A stretch of 51,466 bases of DNA, from positions 1-51,466 of the IMG/VR virus record IMGVR_UViG_3300033998_000199; one strand, written 5' to 3'. The DNA comes from a virus. Under the pieces are notes generated by a model, which saw only the letters and a list, made by a program, of their open reading frames with translations, was not told where the DNA came from and searched no databases. The position numbers and the translations under genes are program-made. Shown piece after piece: positions 1 to 8,977 of this stretch (positions are counted from its first letter, which is position 1; each line of letters starts with the position of its first letter).

Positions 1-2
1 AA

Positions 3-284
3 AAAAGAGGCACGGGCGAATTCAAAGATTTCGTATTTGACTTTTCCGATGGGACAACCAAAACAGAAGTGTTGAGAATAAAACCCACAGGTGAAGTGAA
101 AATCAGCAATAACACTGTCTGGCACGCCGGCAACGACGGCGCGGGGAGCGGGCTGGATGCGGATGCGGTGGATGGGTTACACGTTACAGGGTCCAGCACC
201 CCCGGCTTGCGTAAGATAACGATTTCTTCCGCCGATCCATCAGGTGGTTCTGATGGCGACGTGTGGTTTAAGTATCTACCATAA
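3..284 (+). CDS. Tail fibre protein, C-terminal fragment (cut by window start)
   Basis: The reading frame is open from the first bases, so the N-terminus lies outside the left edge. The 93 visible residues carry the VWHAGNDG signature and the LDADAVDGLH segment common near the C-termini of phage tail fibres. The likely N-terminal part is the gene that runs off the right end of the window (from 50709), consistent with a circular or permuted genome. The role is receptor binding at the virion tip. Joining the two window ends directly leaves the frame one base out, at a run of six A. A GTG at 69 is in frame but has no ribosome site and sits inside the conserved region, so it is not taken as a start. 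Confidence 0.75.
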   Translation, partial: KRGTGEFKDFVFDFSDGTTKTEVLRIKPTGEVKISNNTVWHAGNDGAGSGLDADAVDGLHVTGSSTPGLRKITISSADPSGGSDGDVWFKYLP

Positions 285-310
285 ACAGCAAGCAAAATGG
301 AGTGTTAAAT

Positions 311-877
311 ATGGCAGACCCGGTTGTTAGAGTCAATGTCGGTGGTGTCTGGAAATACGCCGAACCTTTTGTCAATATTTCAGGGCAATGGAAGCGACTC
401 AGTTCGGTCTTTGTGAATGTAGGTGGTATTTGGAAGGAGTGCGAGAAAAAAGAGTTCTCAACAACGTTGCAGTTGCTCGGCGATTTCGAGAGTGGTATGG
501 ATGGGTGGACTATTACTTCAGGTAGCGTGAGTGTTGCTAGAGTATCTAACTGGAGTACTTCGGGCGTCTACTCTGTCCAATGCGCAAGGCCAAGAGCTCC
601 AATGACGGGAACCAGTTCTTTTTACAAAGATGTCGATTTGACCACCTGGGATACGCTGTTGTTTGATTACAACGGGGGCGGAGACAGCGGAGGAATAATT
701 TTTGTTGACGTAGGTGGTACGAACATTTCGTTGCCTTATGGGACGTATCGAGACTGTATGGTTACGGTTAGCAATTACACCGGAATTGTTAGGATCACGC
801 TAGGGGTTTTCTCTCCCTATCAGGCAGTAATGGCATATTTCGATAACATCCGTCTGAGAACGAGGACTCTATTATAG
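311..877 (+). CDS. Fibre-associated protein with repeated VNVGG-W motif and carbohydrate-binding-like domain
   Basis: This 188-residue protein starts at the ATG with a GGAG site 8 nt upstream; a GTG at 302 is in frame but overlaps that site. Residues 1-50 hold two copies of a short motif (VRVNVGGVWK, VFVNVGGIWK), often seen in phage structural proteins. The rest (LLGDFESGMDGWTI... then YKDVDLTTWD) resembles the jelly-roll carbohydrate-binding modules that recognise cell-surface sugars. It directly follows the tail fibre C-terminus, so a role as a second receptor-binding or fibre-tip protein is inferred. No catalytic residues were recognised. Confidence 0.65.
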   Translation: MADPVVRVNVGGVWKYAEPFVNISGQWKRLSSVFVNVGGIWKECEKKEFSTTLQLLGDFESGMDGWTITSGSVSVARVSNWSTSGVYSVQCARPRAPMTGTSSFYKDVDLTTWDTLLFDYNGGGDSGGIIFVDVGGTNISLPYGTYRDCMVTVSNYTGIVRITLGVFSPYQAVMAYFDNIRLRTRTLL

Positions 878-1019
878 TACAAACAACCAAGACGCGGATG
901 TTTAGGGAACGGTTGTAATGCTATTCAACGCAGCCGCTCTGCCCTAGAAGCAAGGGTAGCGGCTCTAGAAAAAGCCATTAGCAAGTCGAAATCACAATAA
1001 GACTTTCGTCAGGCTTTTC
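878..1019 (+). pseudogene. Start-less coiled-coil tail in frame behind the preceding stop
   Basis: After the TAG at 875-877 the same frame stays open for about 40 codons to a TAA near 1002. It encodes a heptad-like segment ending SALEARVAALEKAISKSKS, typical of the short coiled coils that close phage fibre proteins. There is no start codon or ribosome site in this frame. Possible explanations are a nonsense mutation that removed the tail of the 311-877 protein, occasional TAG readthrough, or a decayed gene. The rest of this 197-bp gap holds only the terminator at 1022. Confidence 0.35.
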
Positions 1020-1021
1020 TT

Positions 1022-1047
1022 GCCGCCGCGAGGCGGCTTTGGTTTTT
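1022..1047 (+). terminator. Intrinsic terminator
   Basis: GCCGCC and GGCGGC pair across a GCGA loop (1022-1037) and are followed by TTTGGTTTTT. It separates the fibre cassette from the hub gene at 1075 and would partly uncouple their transcription. Confidence 0.75.
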
Positions 1048-1074
1048 GTGCCTTAATGAAGGGAGGTGGCCTAG

Positions 1075-3549
1075 GTGCGGTTCGGAGCATCGAAATACGA
1101 CGCTAGCGTTTACAACGCTACTTTGTACTCCGTTGCTTGTTTGGTAGAAGGAACAGTAACCGTTGGACAAGTAATACGTTTATGCGACACTACCGCACAG
1201 GCTGCCGTGTTGGTCAGTGCAACCGTAGATGCTACTGCTGTTTGCACGGCTTCGGCTACCACTACCGTTACGGTTGTTTCTGTCGATGTTTCTTATATTC
1301 GCGTGCGTAAAACTTTGGCCGAGGCAACTGTTCAGGCAACCGGAGTTGTTATCACAACGGCGACATGCTTGGTGTCTGCCAGTACAACGGTTTCTACGGT
1401 TGGGTCGGTTGAGGCTATTGCTGCCTTTGTTGCTAAAGCGTTCGGCAACGTTGTAGTTAGCGTACTGGCAGTTGTTGCAACTGTTGCTTGCTATGCCTCT
1501 GCTACTTTCCAGGTTGCTGTGAATACCCTTGTCGCAAGGACACGTGCTAAGTACACTCGCTTTGGGCAAGGAATATCCATCCGGGCAGCTTACAACGAGG
1601 GCATTAAATTAGCCTCGCAAGGGGTGTTCTATCACAAAGCAGGGGAACTGGTTGCTCTGGTTTATACCACTAACGCTACTAGCACAAATCCTCGCTACCT
1701 CTTCGATGGCGGTGGAGGCATAAGCAACAACTTGGTCGTCCTTATTACCACAGATGGTAAGGTTCAGGTAACTTACGGCACTGGGGTTTCCACAGTCACG
1801 TTGACAAGCCCTAGTGCGTTGCTCCGTGATGGCGCAACATGGGTAGGAGTTGGCTGGGATGATGGCGGCGTTTACTTGCATTTAGACGGGGTGCTAGTAG
1901 CGTCTTCAAGCACAAAACCGTCTTTAGTGTTTGGTGACTATGTATTTGTAGGTTGCTCCTCTTCCCAGACCAACTCGTTGGACGGTATATTAGATGAGTT
2001 TTGGGTCAGTTCACGCAGGCGATCTACCACAGAACTGCTAGCAATTTGCCTAGCTGATGTTCCTATTGAGTGGGATATAGATACGACCTACCTACTGCAT
2101 TTTGATGGCAATCTCAACTATCCTGCCAATCGCCAGGGTGTTTGGGTGTCTCCTGTCCAGAACGCAACCACGGCTACGGATTATAGCTCGCTGGTCGTTT
2201 ATTGGACGGCTAGTGTACCGGCCAACACCGCAATTACCTGTCAGGTTCGGACTTCACAAGATGGCGCCAACTGGTCTTTGTGGTACGACCAGATCAACGG
2301 CAATTACAGCCAGGCACCTCCTGGGCCGTATTCCCAAGTGCGCTTTATCTTACAGGAATTGTCTAACGCTGGCACTCCTGTCCTTTCTGGGGTTACTATA
2401 AGCTACGAGGGTATGCCGACTTCTTCTGTTTTGCTTTCTGGCTTATCACCAGCGCGTACCTACACTTTCTCGCAGATGCTGGACTACCTGATAATCTGCA
2501 ACGGCGTAGACTTGCCCAAGAAGTATGACGGTGTTACTATATCCGACATCACCACTGCGCCACGGGCAGCGTTGACTTGTGTTCACAAGGAACGTGTTTT
2601 CATGGCCAAAACTGCTACGGACAGGAACACTATCTGGTTTTCTGCCCCAAGGAACGTGGATGACTGGACTTCGGCAGACATTACCGGAGCTATCGTAGTC
2701 AACCCCAGCGACGGCGATGAAATCATGGCCTTGGTGCCTACTTCGATGACCATGCTCATAGTGAAGCAGCACTCAACGTACTATCTGCAGGGCTATTCTC
2801 CTGATACGTTCCAAGTTACTCCTGCGGGTGAAGGCGGTACTATATCACCTTGGGGTGTCGTTTGGACGCCTTACGGCGTTTTTCGGATCGACCGCGATGG
2901 TGTTTGGCAGACCGACTTCCGCAAGCAAATACTCATTACCAAGAAAATACAAAAGGTGTGGGACGGCCTGAACCAGCGCCAGCTAGGAAACGCAGCGCTA
3001 TTTTTCTATAAAGATAAGCTGTTTGTGGCCGTGCCTAGTGCAACGTCCAACTATAACGATACTGTGTTGGTGTATGACCTGGTGCAGCAGGCTTGGTCTG
3101 TTTGGACAGGGTGGACACCGGCGTGCTTTGCCATGTTCTGGGAGCGCGGCCAGTGGGTTCCCATTTTTGGTTCGTCTGTATCCGGCAATGTGTACGAAAT
3201 AGGCGCTTCAAGTGCAGATGCCAGTTCGGCTATTATTGCAACCGTTGAAACAAGGCACCTGCCTCTTGTGTCGGAGGAGTTCTTGAAGCGTGTTAAGTGG
3301 GTAGACATTTACTTCGGCGGAGGCAGCACGGATGCCTCCGTTGTGGCATCCTTTGTCGTGGACGGTATCGCTAGCAGCGCCAAGACATTGACCGTTCCGG
3401 CCAATGCAGACAGTGCACCCTTCCGCTTGTATCCCCCGCCGTATGGCCGTACCATTGGCGTCCGGTTGCAGATGTCCGGCCCTGCGGTATTGCAAGGATT
3501 ATCTCTAACCTACTTCCCGAGGGCTGTGCGCCCGCAGAGGGTGGTCTAA
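1075..3549 (+). CDS. Large tail hub/stabilisation protein with LamG-like domain
   Basis: This 824-residue protein starts at GTG behind a strong GGGAGGTGG. Residues 1-150 are rich in Ala, Val and Thr with short repeats. Residues about 175-325 look like a concanavalin/LamG sandwich (LVALVYTT, LHLDGVLVAS, DGILDEFWVSSRR). From about 465 onward the sequence (YLIICNGVDLPKKYDG, HKERVFMA, RNTIWFSAP, WGVVWTPYGVFRIDRDGVW, VYDLVQQAWSVWTGW) matches the beta-propeller phage stabilisation proteins of P22 gp10 type, which seal the short tail hub. A protein resembling the N-terminus of that family is encoded separately at 49845. I infer that hub functions have been split and carry fibre-like insertions. Confidence 0.7.
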   Translation: MRFGASKYDASVYNATLYSVACLVEGTVTVGQVIRLCDTTAQAAVLVSATVDATAVCTASATTTVTVVSVDVSYIRVRKTLAEATVQATGVVITTATCLVSASTTVSTVGSVEAIAAFVAKAFGNVVVSVLAVVATVACYASATFQVAVNTLVARTRAKYTRFGQGISIRAAYNEGIKLASQGVFYHKAGELVALVYTTNATSTNPRYLFDGGGGISNNLVVLITTDGKVQVTYGTGVSTVTLTSPSALLRDGATWVGVGWDDGGVYLHLDGVLVASSSTKPSLVFGDYVFVGCSSSQTNSLDGILDEFWVSSRRRSTTELLAICLADVPIEWDIDTTYLLHFDGNLNYPANRQGVWVSPVQNATTATDYSSLVVYWTASVPANTAITCQVRTSQDGANWSLWYDQINGNYSQAPPGPYSQVRFILQELSNAGTPVLSGVTISYEGMPTSSVLLSGLSPARTYTFSQMLDYLIICNGVDLPKKYDGVTISDITTAPRAALTCVHKERVFMAKTATDRNTIWFSAPRNVDDWTSADITGAIVVNPSDGDEIMALVPTSMTMLIVKQHSTYYLQGYSPDTFQVTPAGEGGTISPWGVVWTPYGVFRIDRDGVWQTDFRKQILITKKIQKVWDGLNQRQLGNAALFFYKDKLFVAVPSATSNYNDTVLVYDLVQQAWSVWTGWTPACFAMFWERGQWVPIFGSSVSGNVYEIGASSADASSAIIATVETRHLPLVSEEFLKRVKWVDIYFGGGSTDASVVASFVVDGIASSAKTLTVPANADSAPFRLYPPPYGRTIGVRLQMSGPAVLQGLSLTYFPRAVRPQRVV

Positions 3550-4100
3550 TGGCCTATTTGGATTTGCCGCTCTTCCTGGTAAAGTCTTCGGAAATACTGC
3601 AAATCCTCCAGCAGGTGCAGTTTGCAGTTAACACCATGACCGAGGAAAATTTCCCCAACAAACTCAAGGCGGACTCCGTACTGAAATCGGGCAGTGCTAC
3701 CGGTGGAAGCCTCCTAGCAGACTACTCCACCCCGCTCAAGAAGCTTACTTGGAAAGAGTGGCCAATACCACTGGTGATACCCGTGCAGCCCGCCACAACG
3801 ACTTCCAGCCTGGATTGTGGCGGGTTCTTTCTTTATGACCCTGCTAGGTTCCCAGGCGGTACTTGGTACTTGGAAGCTGCCCTGATGGTTACGTCTGGCG
3901 GTACGGCCACTGCGCAACTAAAAGACGGCAACCTAGCCGTTATTGGCTCTGTAAGCACAACCAACACCAACTGGACGGTTGCACGGAGTGCTGCTCTGAC
4001 GATGCCCACAGTCCAAACCGCTTTGACAGTTACCCTTGTTAGCAGCGGTTCGAGTTACACGGCTTCCTTATGGGCCGCACGGCTCATTTATGTCCCGTAG
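3549..4100 (+). CDS. Virion-associated hypothetical protein
   Basis: This 183-residue protein overlaps the preceding stop as TAATG, so it is translationally coupled to the hub gene. The N-terminal third is helical and the remainder is beta-rich, with Thr/Ser-rich strands (TTSSLDCGGFFLYD, TAQLKDGNLAVIGSVSTTNTNW) as in small jelly-roll virion proteins. I do not recognise the family. Position between hub and ejection-protein genes suggests a tail or needle component; this is inference. Confidence 0.55.
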   Translation: MAYLDLPLFLVKSSEILQILQQVQFAVNTMTEENFPNKLKADSVLKSGSATGGSLLADYSTPLKKLTWKEWPIPLVIPVQPATTTSSLDCGGFFLYDPARFPGGTWYLEAALMVTSGGTATAQLKDGNLAVIGSVSTTNTNWTVARSAALTMPTVQTALTVTLVSSGSSYTASLWAARLIYVP

Positions 4101-4112
4101 GAGGTGTTGTCT

Positions 4113-5798
4113 GTGGCGTATACTCAACCCTTAAGGCAAACCTTAGAAAAGCAGGGATACCAGGTATATTTCCAAGGTGCAGGCAAGCCTATTAAAGTCA
4201 GCAAGGGTGGACAGACTTACGAAATTAAAGACTACCAAATCAAAGGCGGTACGGCGTATGTAGACCCTAGCACCCTGTCGAAGTTGACCACCACTACTAC
4301 GACTTCATCCGCACCGAAAGTAGCCGCACCTTCGGCAGGGGATGTTCCCGTCCGCTCCTCTTTGGAGCAGGCCGGTCTGAAAGTCTCCTACAACCCTTCC
4401 AATAAAAGCGTGACGGTAACGCACCCGGTTACGGGTTATTCGTACACATGGACACCGACTAAAGGTGTCGAGGGGAAATATTACGCTTCTCCTGAAGAAA
4501 TCGAGCGCGTAAAAGGGTACGTTACTCCTTCCTATGAAAAGGTGCCGCAGCAGGTAATGGCAGACTTGGCTGCGTACCAGAAACAAATGACCGATATGTG
4601 GAACCAGTATTACAACAACCAGCAGCAGTTGATTTCCGGCTATATGAAGCAAATGACGGACTACATCAAGCAATGGCAAGAAGCCGGTCTGGACATGATG
4701 CGGCAGTACCAACAGCAATATAGTGTGGTACTCGAGCAGCTTCAGAAGTTGATGAACCCAGACCCAACGGTGCCGGAAAGCGTAAAGTTGGCCCTCGACT
4801 TGGTGAAGAAACAAACGGATGAAAATATCCGTGTTCTCAACGAGGAAATGATCCGCCGAGGCATTTACGGCTCGACCATCGCTGCTGACCGCATACGCAA
4901 GCTCCAGGAAACCATGACGGACGAGCAACGTGCCATCCTAGCCCAGTGGCTTGACAACCAGCATAAGCAGATGCTCCAAGCGACATTGCAATACGCCGCC
5001 GCTCAGGAGCGGTACGCTCAGGGGCTGGCGAATATGTACGGCCAGGTCTATCAGAGGCCCATCGAGATGAGCATGAACCTTTTGCAGGGCGTTACTTCCA
5101 TGCAACAAGGCTTGGCACAGCAAGGGCTGCAATTGCAGAAAGACCTTGCCACACAAGGGCTTAATGTTTCGACACAACTTCGCCAGTGGGCTGGTCAGCA
5201 GGAAGATGCAGCACGGCAAGCCCGCCTCCAGCAAGAGCTAGAGGCACAGAAGGCAGCGCAGGAGCAAGCACGGTGGGAAGCTGAACAAGCACTTAAGCAA
5301 GCTCAGTTCCAGTTGGATGTGGCTAAAGCGCAAGAGGAAGCTAGGCACAACCGGGCTATGGAGAGCCGCCCAACGGGCAGTTCTTACCCCTCAGTGAGTT
5401 TGCTTAAGTATTGGCAAGACTTGCAGGACAAGGCAGCACAAGAAAAGATGGCAAGCGAAATACGCTCCTTGGCTCAGAATCTGGGCGTCAACGAGCCTAC
5501 TGCCGCCGCAATTTTGGACTTGGATCGTGGTGGTTGGTTAAAGAATCCTAACGCCGCTCTTGCTCAAGTAGAGTACATGAAAAACAATCCAAACTATGCC
5601 GGAGCCGATTGGGGTTACGTTAGTTCCTACGTAAAGACGAAGACTGCTCCAAAGTCCAGCACAACGTCATCTTCTGGTTGGAAACCAGGAACACCAATCG
5701 ACATTGAGTCTGTGCTAAAGTCCCTATTCAAAGGTAAGCCTACTCAACCCGTACAAGCACCAGCCATTTTGAAGGGCGTAGGTGCTGGCATATTCTAA
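4113..5798 (+). CDS. Coiled-coil virion protein with N-terminal twin repeats; probable ejection protein
   Basis: The start is GTG at 4113, 8 nt after AGGAGG; GTG 4104 and TTG 4107 overlap that site. The 561-residue product begins with two roughly 65-residue repeats (LRQTLEKQGYQVYF... and VRSSLEQAGLKVSYN...), each with a GG-Y/V turn, resembling copper-amine-oxidase-N-like surface domains. A long Gln/Ala/Met-rich helical region follows (about 150-430; for example QQGLAQQGLQLQKDLATQGL), then a Ser/Thr-rich C-terminus. Long coiled coils directly upstream of a giant virion protein are typical of the internal proteins of short-tailed phages that are ejected with DNA. The role is inferred from composition and position. 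Confidence 0.6.
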   Translation: MAYTQPLRQTLEKQGYQVYFQGAGKPIKVSKGGQTYEIKDYQIKGGTAYVDPSTLSKLTTTTTTSSAPKVAAPSAGDVPVRSSLEQAGLKVSYNPSNKSVTVTHPVTGYSYTWTPTKGVEGKYYASPEEIERVKGYVTPSYEKVPQQVMADLAAYQKQMTDMWNQYYNNQQQLISGYMKQMTDYIKQWQEAGLDMMRQYQQQYSVVLEQLQKLMNPDPTVPESVKLALDLVKKQTDENIRVLNEEMIRRGIYGSTIAADRIRKLQETMTDEQRAILAQWLDNQHKQMLQATLQYAAAQERYAQGLANMYGQVYQRPIEMSMNLLQGVTSMQQGLAQQGLQLQKDLATQGLNVSTQLRQWAGQQEDAARQARLQQELEAQKAAQEQARWEAEQALKQAQFQLDVAKAQEEARHNRAMESRPTGSSYPSVSLLKYWQDLQDKAAQEKMASEIRSLAQNLGVNEPTAAAILDLDRGGWLKNPNAALAQVEYMKNNPNYAGADWGYVSSYVKTKTAPKSSTTSSSGWKPGTPIDIESVLKSLFKGKPTQPVQAPAILKGVGAGIF

Positions 5799-5815
5799 CT
5801 GGGGGTTGGCTTATT

Positions 5816-8800
5816 ATGGCTGTTTCCTATGGCGAAGTTCTATCTAAAATGAGGGCAAGTTCTCGCATTTCATACGGTGATGTCCTAGCTGGAGTTAGAG
5901 CAAGTTCTCGTGCTAGTGACCCTTACAAAGCCGCCCAAACTGAAATTCAGCACAACATCGCCCGCCTCCAAGCTGTCGGTGCAAAGCCGCCCTCGCTTGG
6001 CAGCAAGATACTGTCGCTTCCTGCGGCGGTGTTTGACATTCTAGACCGTCCGGCGGCAGCCGTCCGTGCTGCGGTGAAGGCGGCCTTCACCCCGGAGAAG
6101 GAGTCAATCCTTGGTGAGGCATGGAAAGCGTTCACCGGAAAGACCAAAGTAAGTGGTGAGGACGTGCTCAAAGCCGCCGGGATCGCCCCGCAGAACAAGG
6201 TGGCCCGGTGGCTTGCTTCTTTCGGCACGGAAGTACTCCTCGACCCCAGCGTTTACATCACTCTTGGCGCTAGTAGCCTAGCCAAGAAGGTCGGGCAGGA
6301 GTCTGCTGAAGCGTTGGCCAAGCGGATTGTCCCCGAGATAGCCAAGGAGACCGGAAAGAACATTTCCCTGGAAAGCGCCACTCGCTTGGCGTCCAATGCT
6401 CTTAGAGGAGAAATTCCTGTAGGGCGTTTGGGCGACGCTATCCGGCGGGCGATGGGCTATCAGGTAGAAAAAGTAGCCGTTCCTGCTGGCCCGCGTTCCT
6501 TGGAGAAAACCATCGCGGCACGAGAAGCCGAAAGCCTTTTAAGCAAATCATACAGGAATGTCAGGCAGATCATCAACGCTTTACAAAAAGGTATTGAAAG
6601 GGGCAAGTTGCCTGAGAGTGCTAAAGGTATGCTACAGCGGTTAACTGCCTCAGAGGTCACTAGAGAAGTGGGCAGGGTTATTGGTGAGAGACCACGCTAC
6701 GCCATTGAGTTTGGTTCTTTCATGGGTTTCACCAAACCGATAGCTTCGGTGGACATTACTAAGACCGTTACTGGCCTTCGTAACTTGGCTGAGAAAACCC
6801 TCGGACAGCGAGGAGCCAAGGTCTTCGACTGGTTTGGCAGGGCCTTCGTTCGTGATTACACACCGCTGGCTTTCAAGGGCGGCGAGAGAGCGTTTATCCA
6901 AGAAGCTAAGAAGACCATATCCGAGGCCGAAGTTATGGCTCCCAGCAAGGCTAAAGTCACCTTGCAGAACGTTTTGGAAAAGGTTTGGAAGCAGGCCGGA
7001 ATACCACAAGAGGCTAGAGAGAAAGCTGTTTATGCTCTTGAAGAAGGCCGGAGCAAAGAGGCCAGGCTTGTTAGAGTCGTGCAGAACAAGATCAATAAGA
7101 CGATGCAAAAGCTCGCTGACATGGCCCAGATGGATGTTATACCGGAGAAAGAGTTTAACGCTGCTTGGAAGAGTTTGGAGAAACTGCGCAACCAGTTAAC
7201 CGAAGCGCAAAATGCCCTTATTGCCAGGCGTATAAGGCTCTTTGGCTCTCCTGAAATTCCCAAGGACGTGCAAAAGGCCGCCGACATAACCCGGAAGCTT
7301 TTTGCCGACGACCTCGAACGACTTGTTCAGCGCGGCGTTCCTATTAAGGCGATTGACTTCTACGTTATGCACCTATACAAAGACCCGCCGGAGAAAGTAC
7401 GCGAGGTCTTGCAGAAATACGCCGCCTCCAGAGGTATAAAAGCAGCGCATCCGTCATTTATGTACGAACGGCTCATCCGCGACGTTGAAACCGCCGAACG
7501 GCTTGGCTTGCACCCGGTCAAGGACGTTGCTGTACTCACTGCTATTCATCAAGCCTTAACTGACCAGATGCTGACCATCGACAAGATGGGGCGCGACTTG
7601 CTTCGTATCGGAAAAGACATTATCCGCCCAGCACGAATGGCTCCTCCTGGCTGGCACGTCATCACGGACAAAACCATCCCTGTCCTGCAAAATATGGCCG
7701 TGCATCCTGAAGTGGCGGAGTCTTTGAAACGTCTCTACACCATTGTACAAAACCCGGATGAGGCGTCCAAAGTCTTTGAGAGTGTATATCAGAAAGCAAT
7801 GAGGCACCTGAAGGCGCTCATGACTTCTTGGAACATCCGCTTCCACGTTGTTAACGCTACTGGCGGTGCGTTCTTCAACTTTGTGGATGGCGTGCCACCA
7901 ACAGCGTACGCCAAAGCAGCAAAGGCCCTCCAAGATCCCGCGAAGGAAATTCTGATCAACGGCAAGCGTGTTCCTGCCAAGGAGATTTTAGACGTATTCG
8001 ACCGCTTCGGCCTCCCTGGGCAGGGTGCTTTCCGTCAAGCGCAAACTGCGCGGTCTTTGCTACAAGAAGCTACTTCCGCAGCCAATCGGCTTGGATTGTC
8101 CACGGAGGGCGCTCCTACTCTTTGGCAACGTCTTACGGCTATTCCGAGAGAAGCTGGTGAGGTCACTGACACGTTCATGCGGCTCGCCAACTTTATCGAC
8201 CAGTTGGACAAGGGAAAGACTCCTGCTGAAGCTGCTGCACACACCAAGGCAGTGCATTACGACTATGGAGCACTTACGCCGTTCGAGAGAAGTGGTTGGT
8301 TGTCGGGTGGCCTTGTGCCGTTCTACGCTTGGTTGCGGTTCAACACTCCCGCAATGCTCAAGCTCATGGCAACTCGACCCGGCATCTTTATGGCGACCCA
8401 GCACGCCGTTGAGTCCGGCAAGGCCGTACACGGCATGAAGGACGAAGAAATTCCCGATTGGCTGAAGGACGCTATGGCCCTGCCAATCGGGGTAGACGAA
8501 AACGGCAATTACATCTTCTTCAATCCGGCCCTACCAATTTCTGACTTGTCGCGGATACGCAGTCCCCTCGACCGTAGTTTCTGGCAAGATTTAGCAGGAA
8601 CGCTCAACCCTGTACTGGCGATTCCGTACGAATTGGCTACAGGCAAAGAAGCTTATACAGGTAGAGATGTTAGCAAATATCCTGATCTGCCTATGCAGTA
8701 CTTGAAGGACGCCTTGACATCAGCCCTAATGAAGCTCGGCCCGGTCAGGGAAGTTGCTGCTGCACGTCGCTATGCAACTACCGACACCAGCAAACTTTCG

Positions 8801-8977
8801 TACAAGCGCATCCCTGGTCTTGGTAGCCTCTTTGTTTCGGTCAACCCGCAGAAGATTGAGGAATACAACACATTCCGGCTACGTGACGTACTGCGGCAGG
8901 CCATTGCTTTGCAGGAGGCTCATGGTGTGCAAGTACCGACGTGGGAAGAGGTGAAGAAGAACTACGGTTTAAAGTGA
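5816..8977 (+). CDS. Giant virion ejection protein with LPD38-like C-terminal region
   Basis: This 1053-residue protein begins with a short tandem motif (SYGEVLSKMRASSR / SYGDVLAGVRASSR). It has extensive Lys/Ala/Glu-rich helices from 60 to 560 and a C-terminal third (about 690-900) containing DFxDQLDKGKTPAEAAAHTK, DYGALTPFERS and GLVPFYAWLRFNTP. That pattern matches the large polyvalent protein-associated domain (LPD38-type) of phage polyvalent proteins, which are packaged and injected to protect or prepare the incoming genome. Its size and position after the coiled-coil protein fit an internal ejected protein. No enzymatic motif was recognised. Its 3' end overlaps the convergent zincin gene by 16 bp. 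Confidence 0.65.
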   Translation: MAVSYGEVLSKMRASSRISYGDVLAGVRASSRASDPYKAAQTEIQHNIARLQAVGAKPPSLGSKILSLPAAVFDILDRPAAAVRAAVKAAFTPEKESILGEAWKAFTGKTKVSGEDVLKAAGIAPQNKVARWLASFGTEVLLDPSVYITLGASSLAKKVGQESAEALAKRIVPEIAKETGKNISLESATRLASNALRGEIPVGRLGDAIRRAMGYQVEKVAVPAGPRSLEKTIAAREAESLLSKSYRNVRQIINALQKGIERGKLPESAKGMLQRLTASEVTREVGRVIGERPRYAIEFGSFMGFTKPIASVDITKTVTGLRNLAEKTLGQRGAKVFDWFGRAFVRDYTPLAFKGGERAFIQEAKKTISEAEVMAPSKAKVTLQNVLEKVWKQAGIPQEAREKAVYALEEGRSKEARLVRVVQNKINKTMQKLADMAQMDVIPEKEFNAAWKSLEKLRNQLTEAQNALIARRIRLFGSPEIPKDVQKAADITRKLFADDLERLVQRGVPIKAIDFYVMHLYKDPPEKVREVLQKYAASRGIKAAHPSFMYERLIRDVETAERLGLHPVKDVAVLTAIHQALTDQMLTIDKMGRDLLRIGKDIIRPARMAPPGWHVITDKTIPVLQNMAVHPEVAESLKRLYTIVQNPDEASKVFESVYQKAMRHLKALMTSWNIRFHVVNATGGAFFNFVDGVPPTAYAKAAKALQDPAKEILINGKRVPAKEILDVFDRFGLPGQGAFRQAQTARSLLQEATSAANRLGLSTEGAPTLWQRLTAIPREAGEVTDTFMRLANFIDQLDKGKTPAEAAAHTKAVHYDYGALTPFERSGWLSGGLVPFYAWLRFNTPAMLKLMATRPGIFMATQHAVESGKAVHGMKDEEIPDWLKDAMALPIGVDENGNYIFFNPALPISDLSRIRSPLDRSFWQDLAGTLNPVLAIPYELATGKEAYTGRDVSKYPDLPMQYLKDALTSALMKLGPVREVAAARRYATTDTSKLSYKRIPGLGSLFVSVNPQKIEEYNTFRLRDVLRQAIALQEAHGVQVPTWEEVKKNYGLK

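Noticed and set aside
1075-1569. Diversity-generating retroelement target in the Thr/Ala-rich hub N-terminus.
   Set aside because: No reverse transcriptase, no second copy as template repeat, and no adenine-biased variable segment were seen.
4305-5234. Long open frames on the minus strand opposite the coiled-coil virion gene.
   Set aside because: They are rich in Leu/His as expected opposite Gln/Lys codons, have no ribosome sites and lie wholly inside a well-supported gene.
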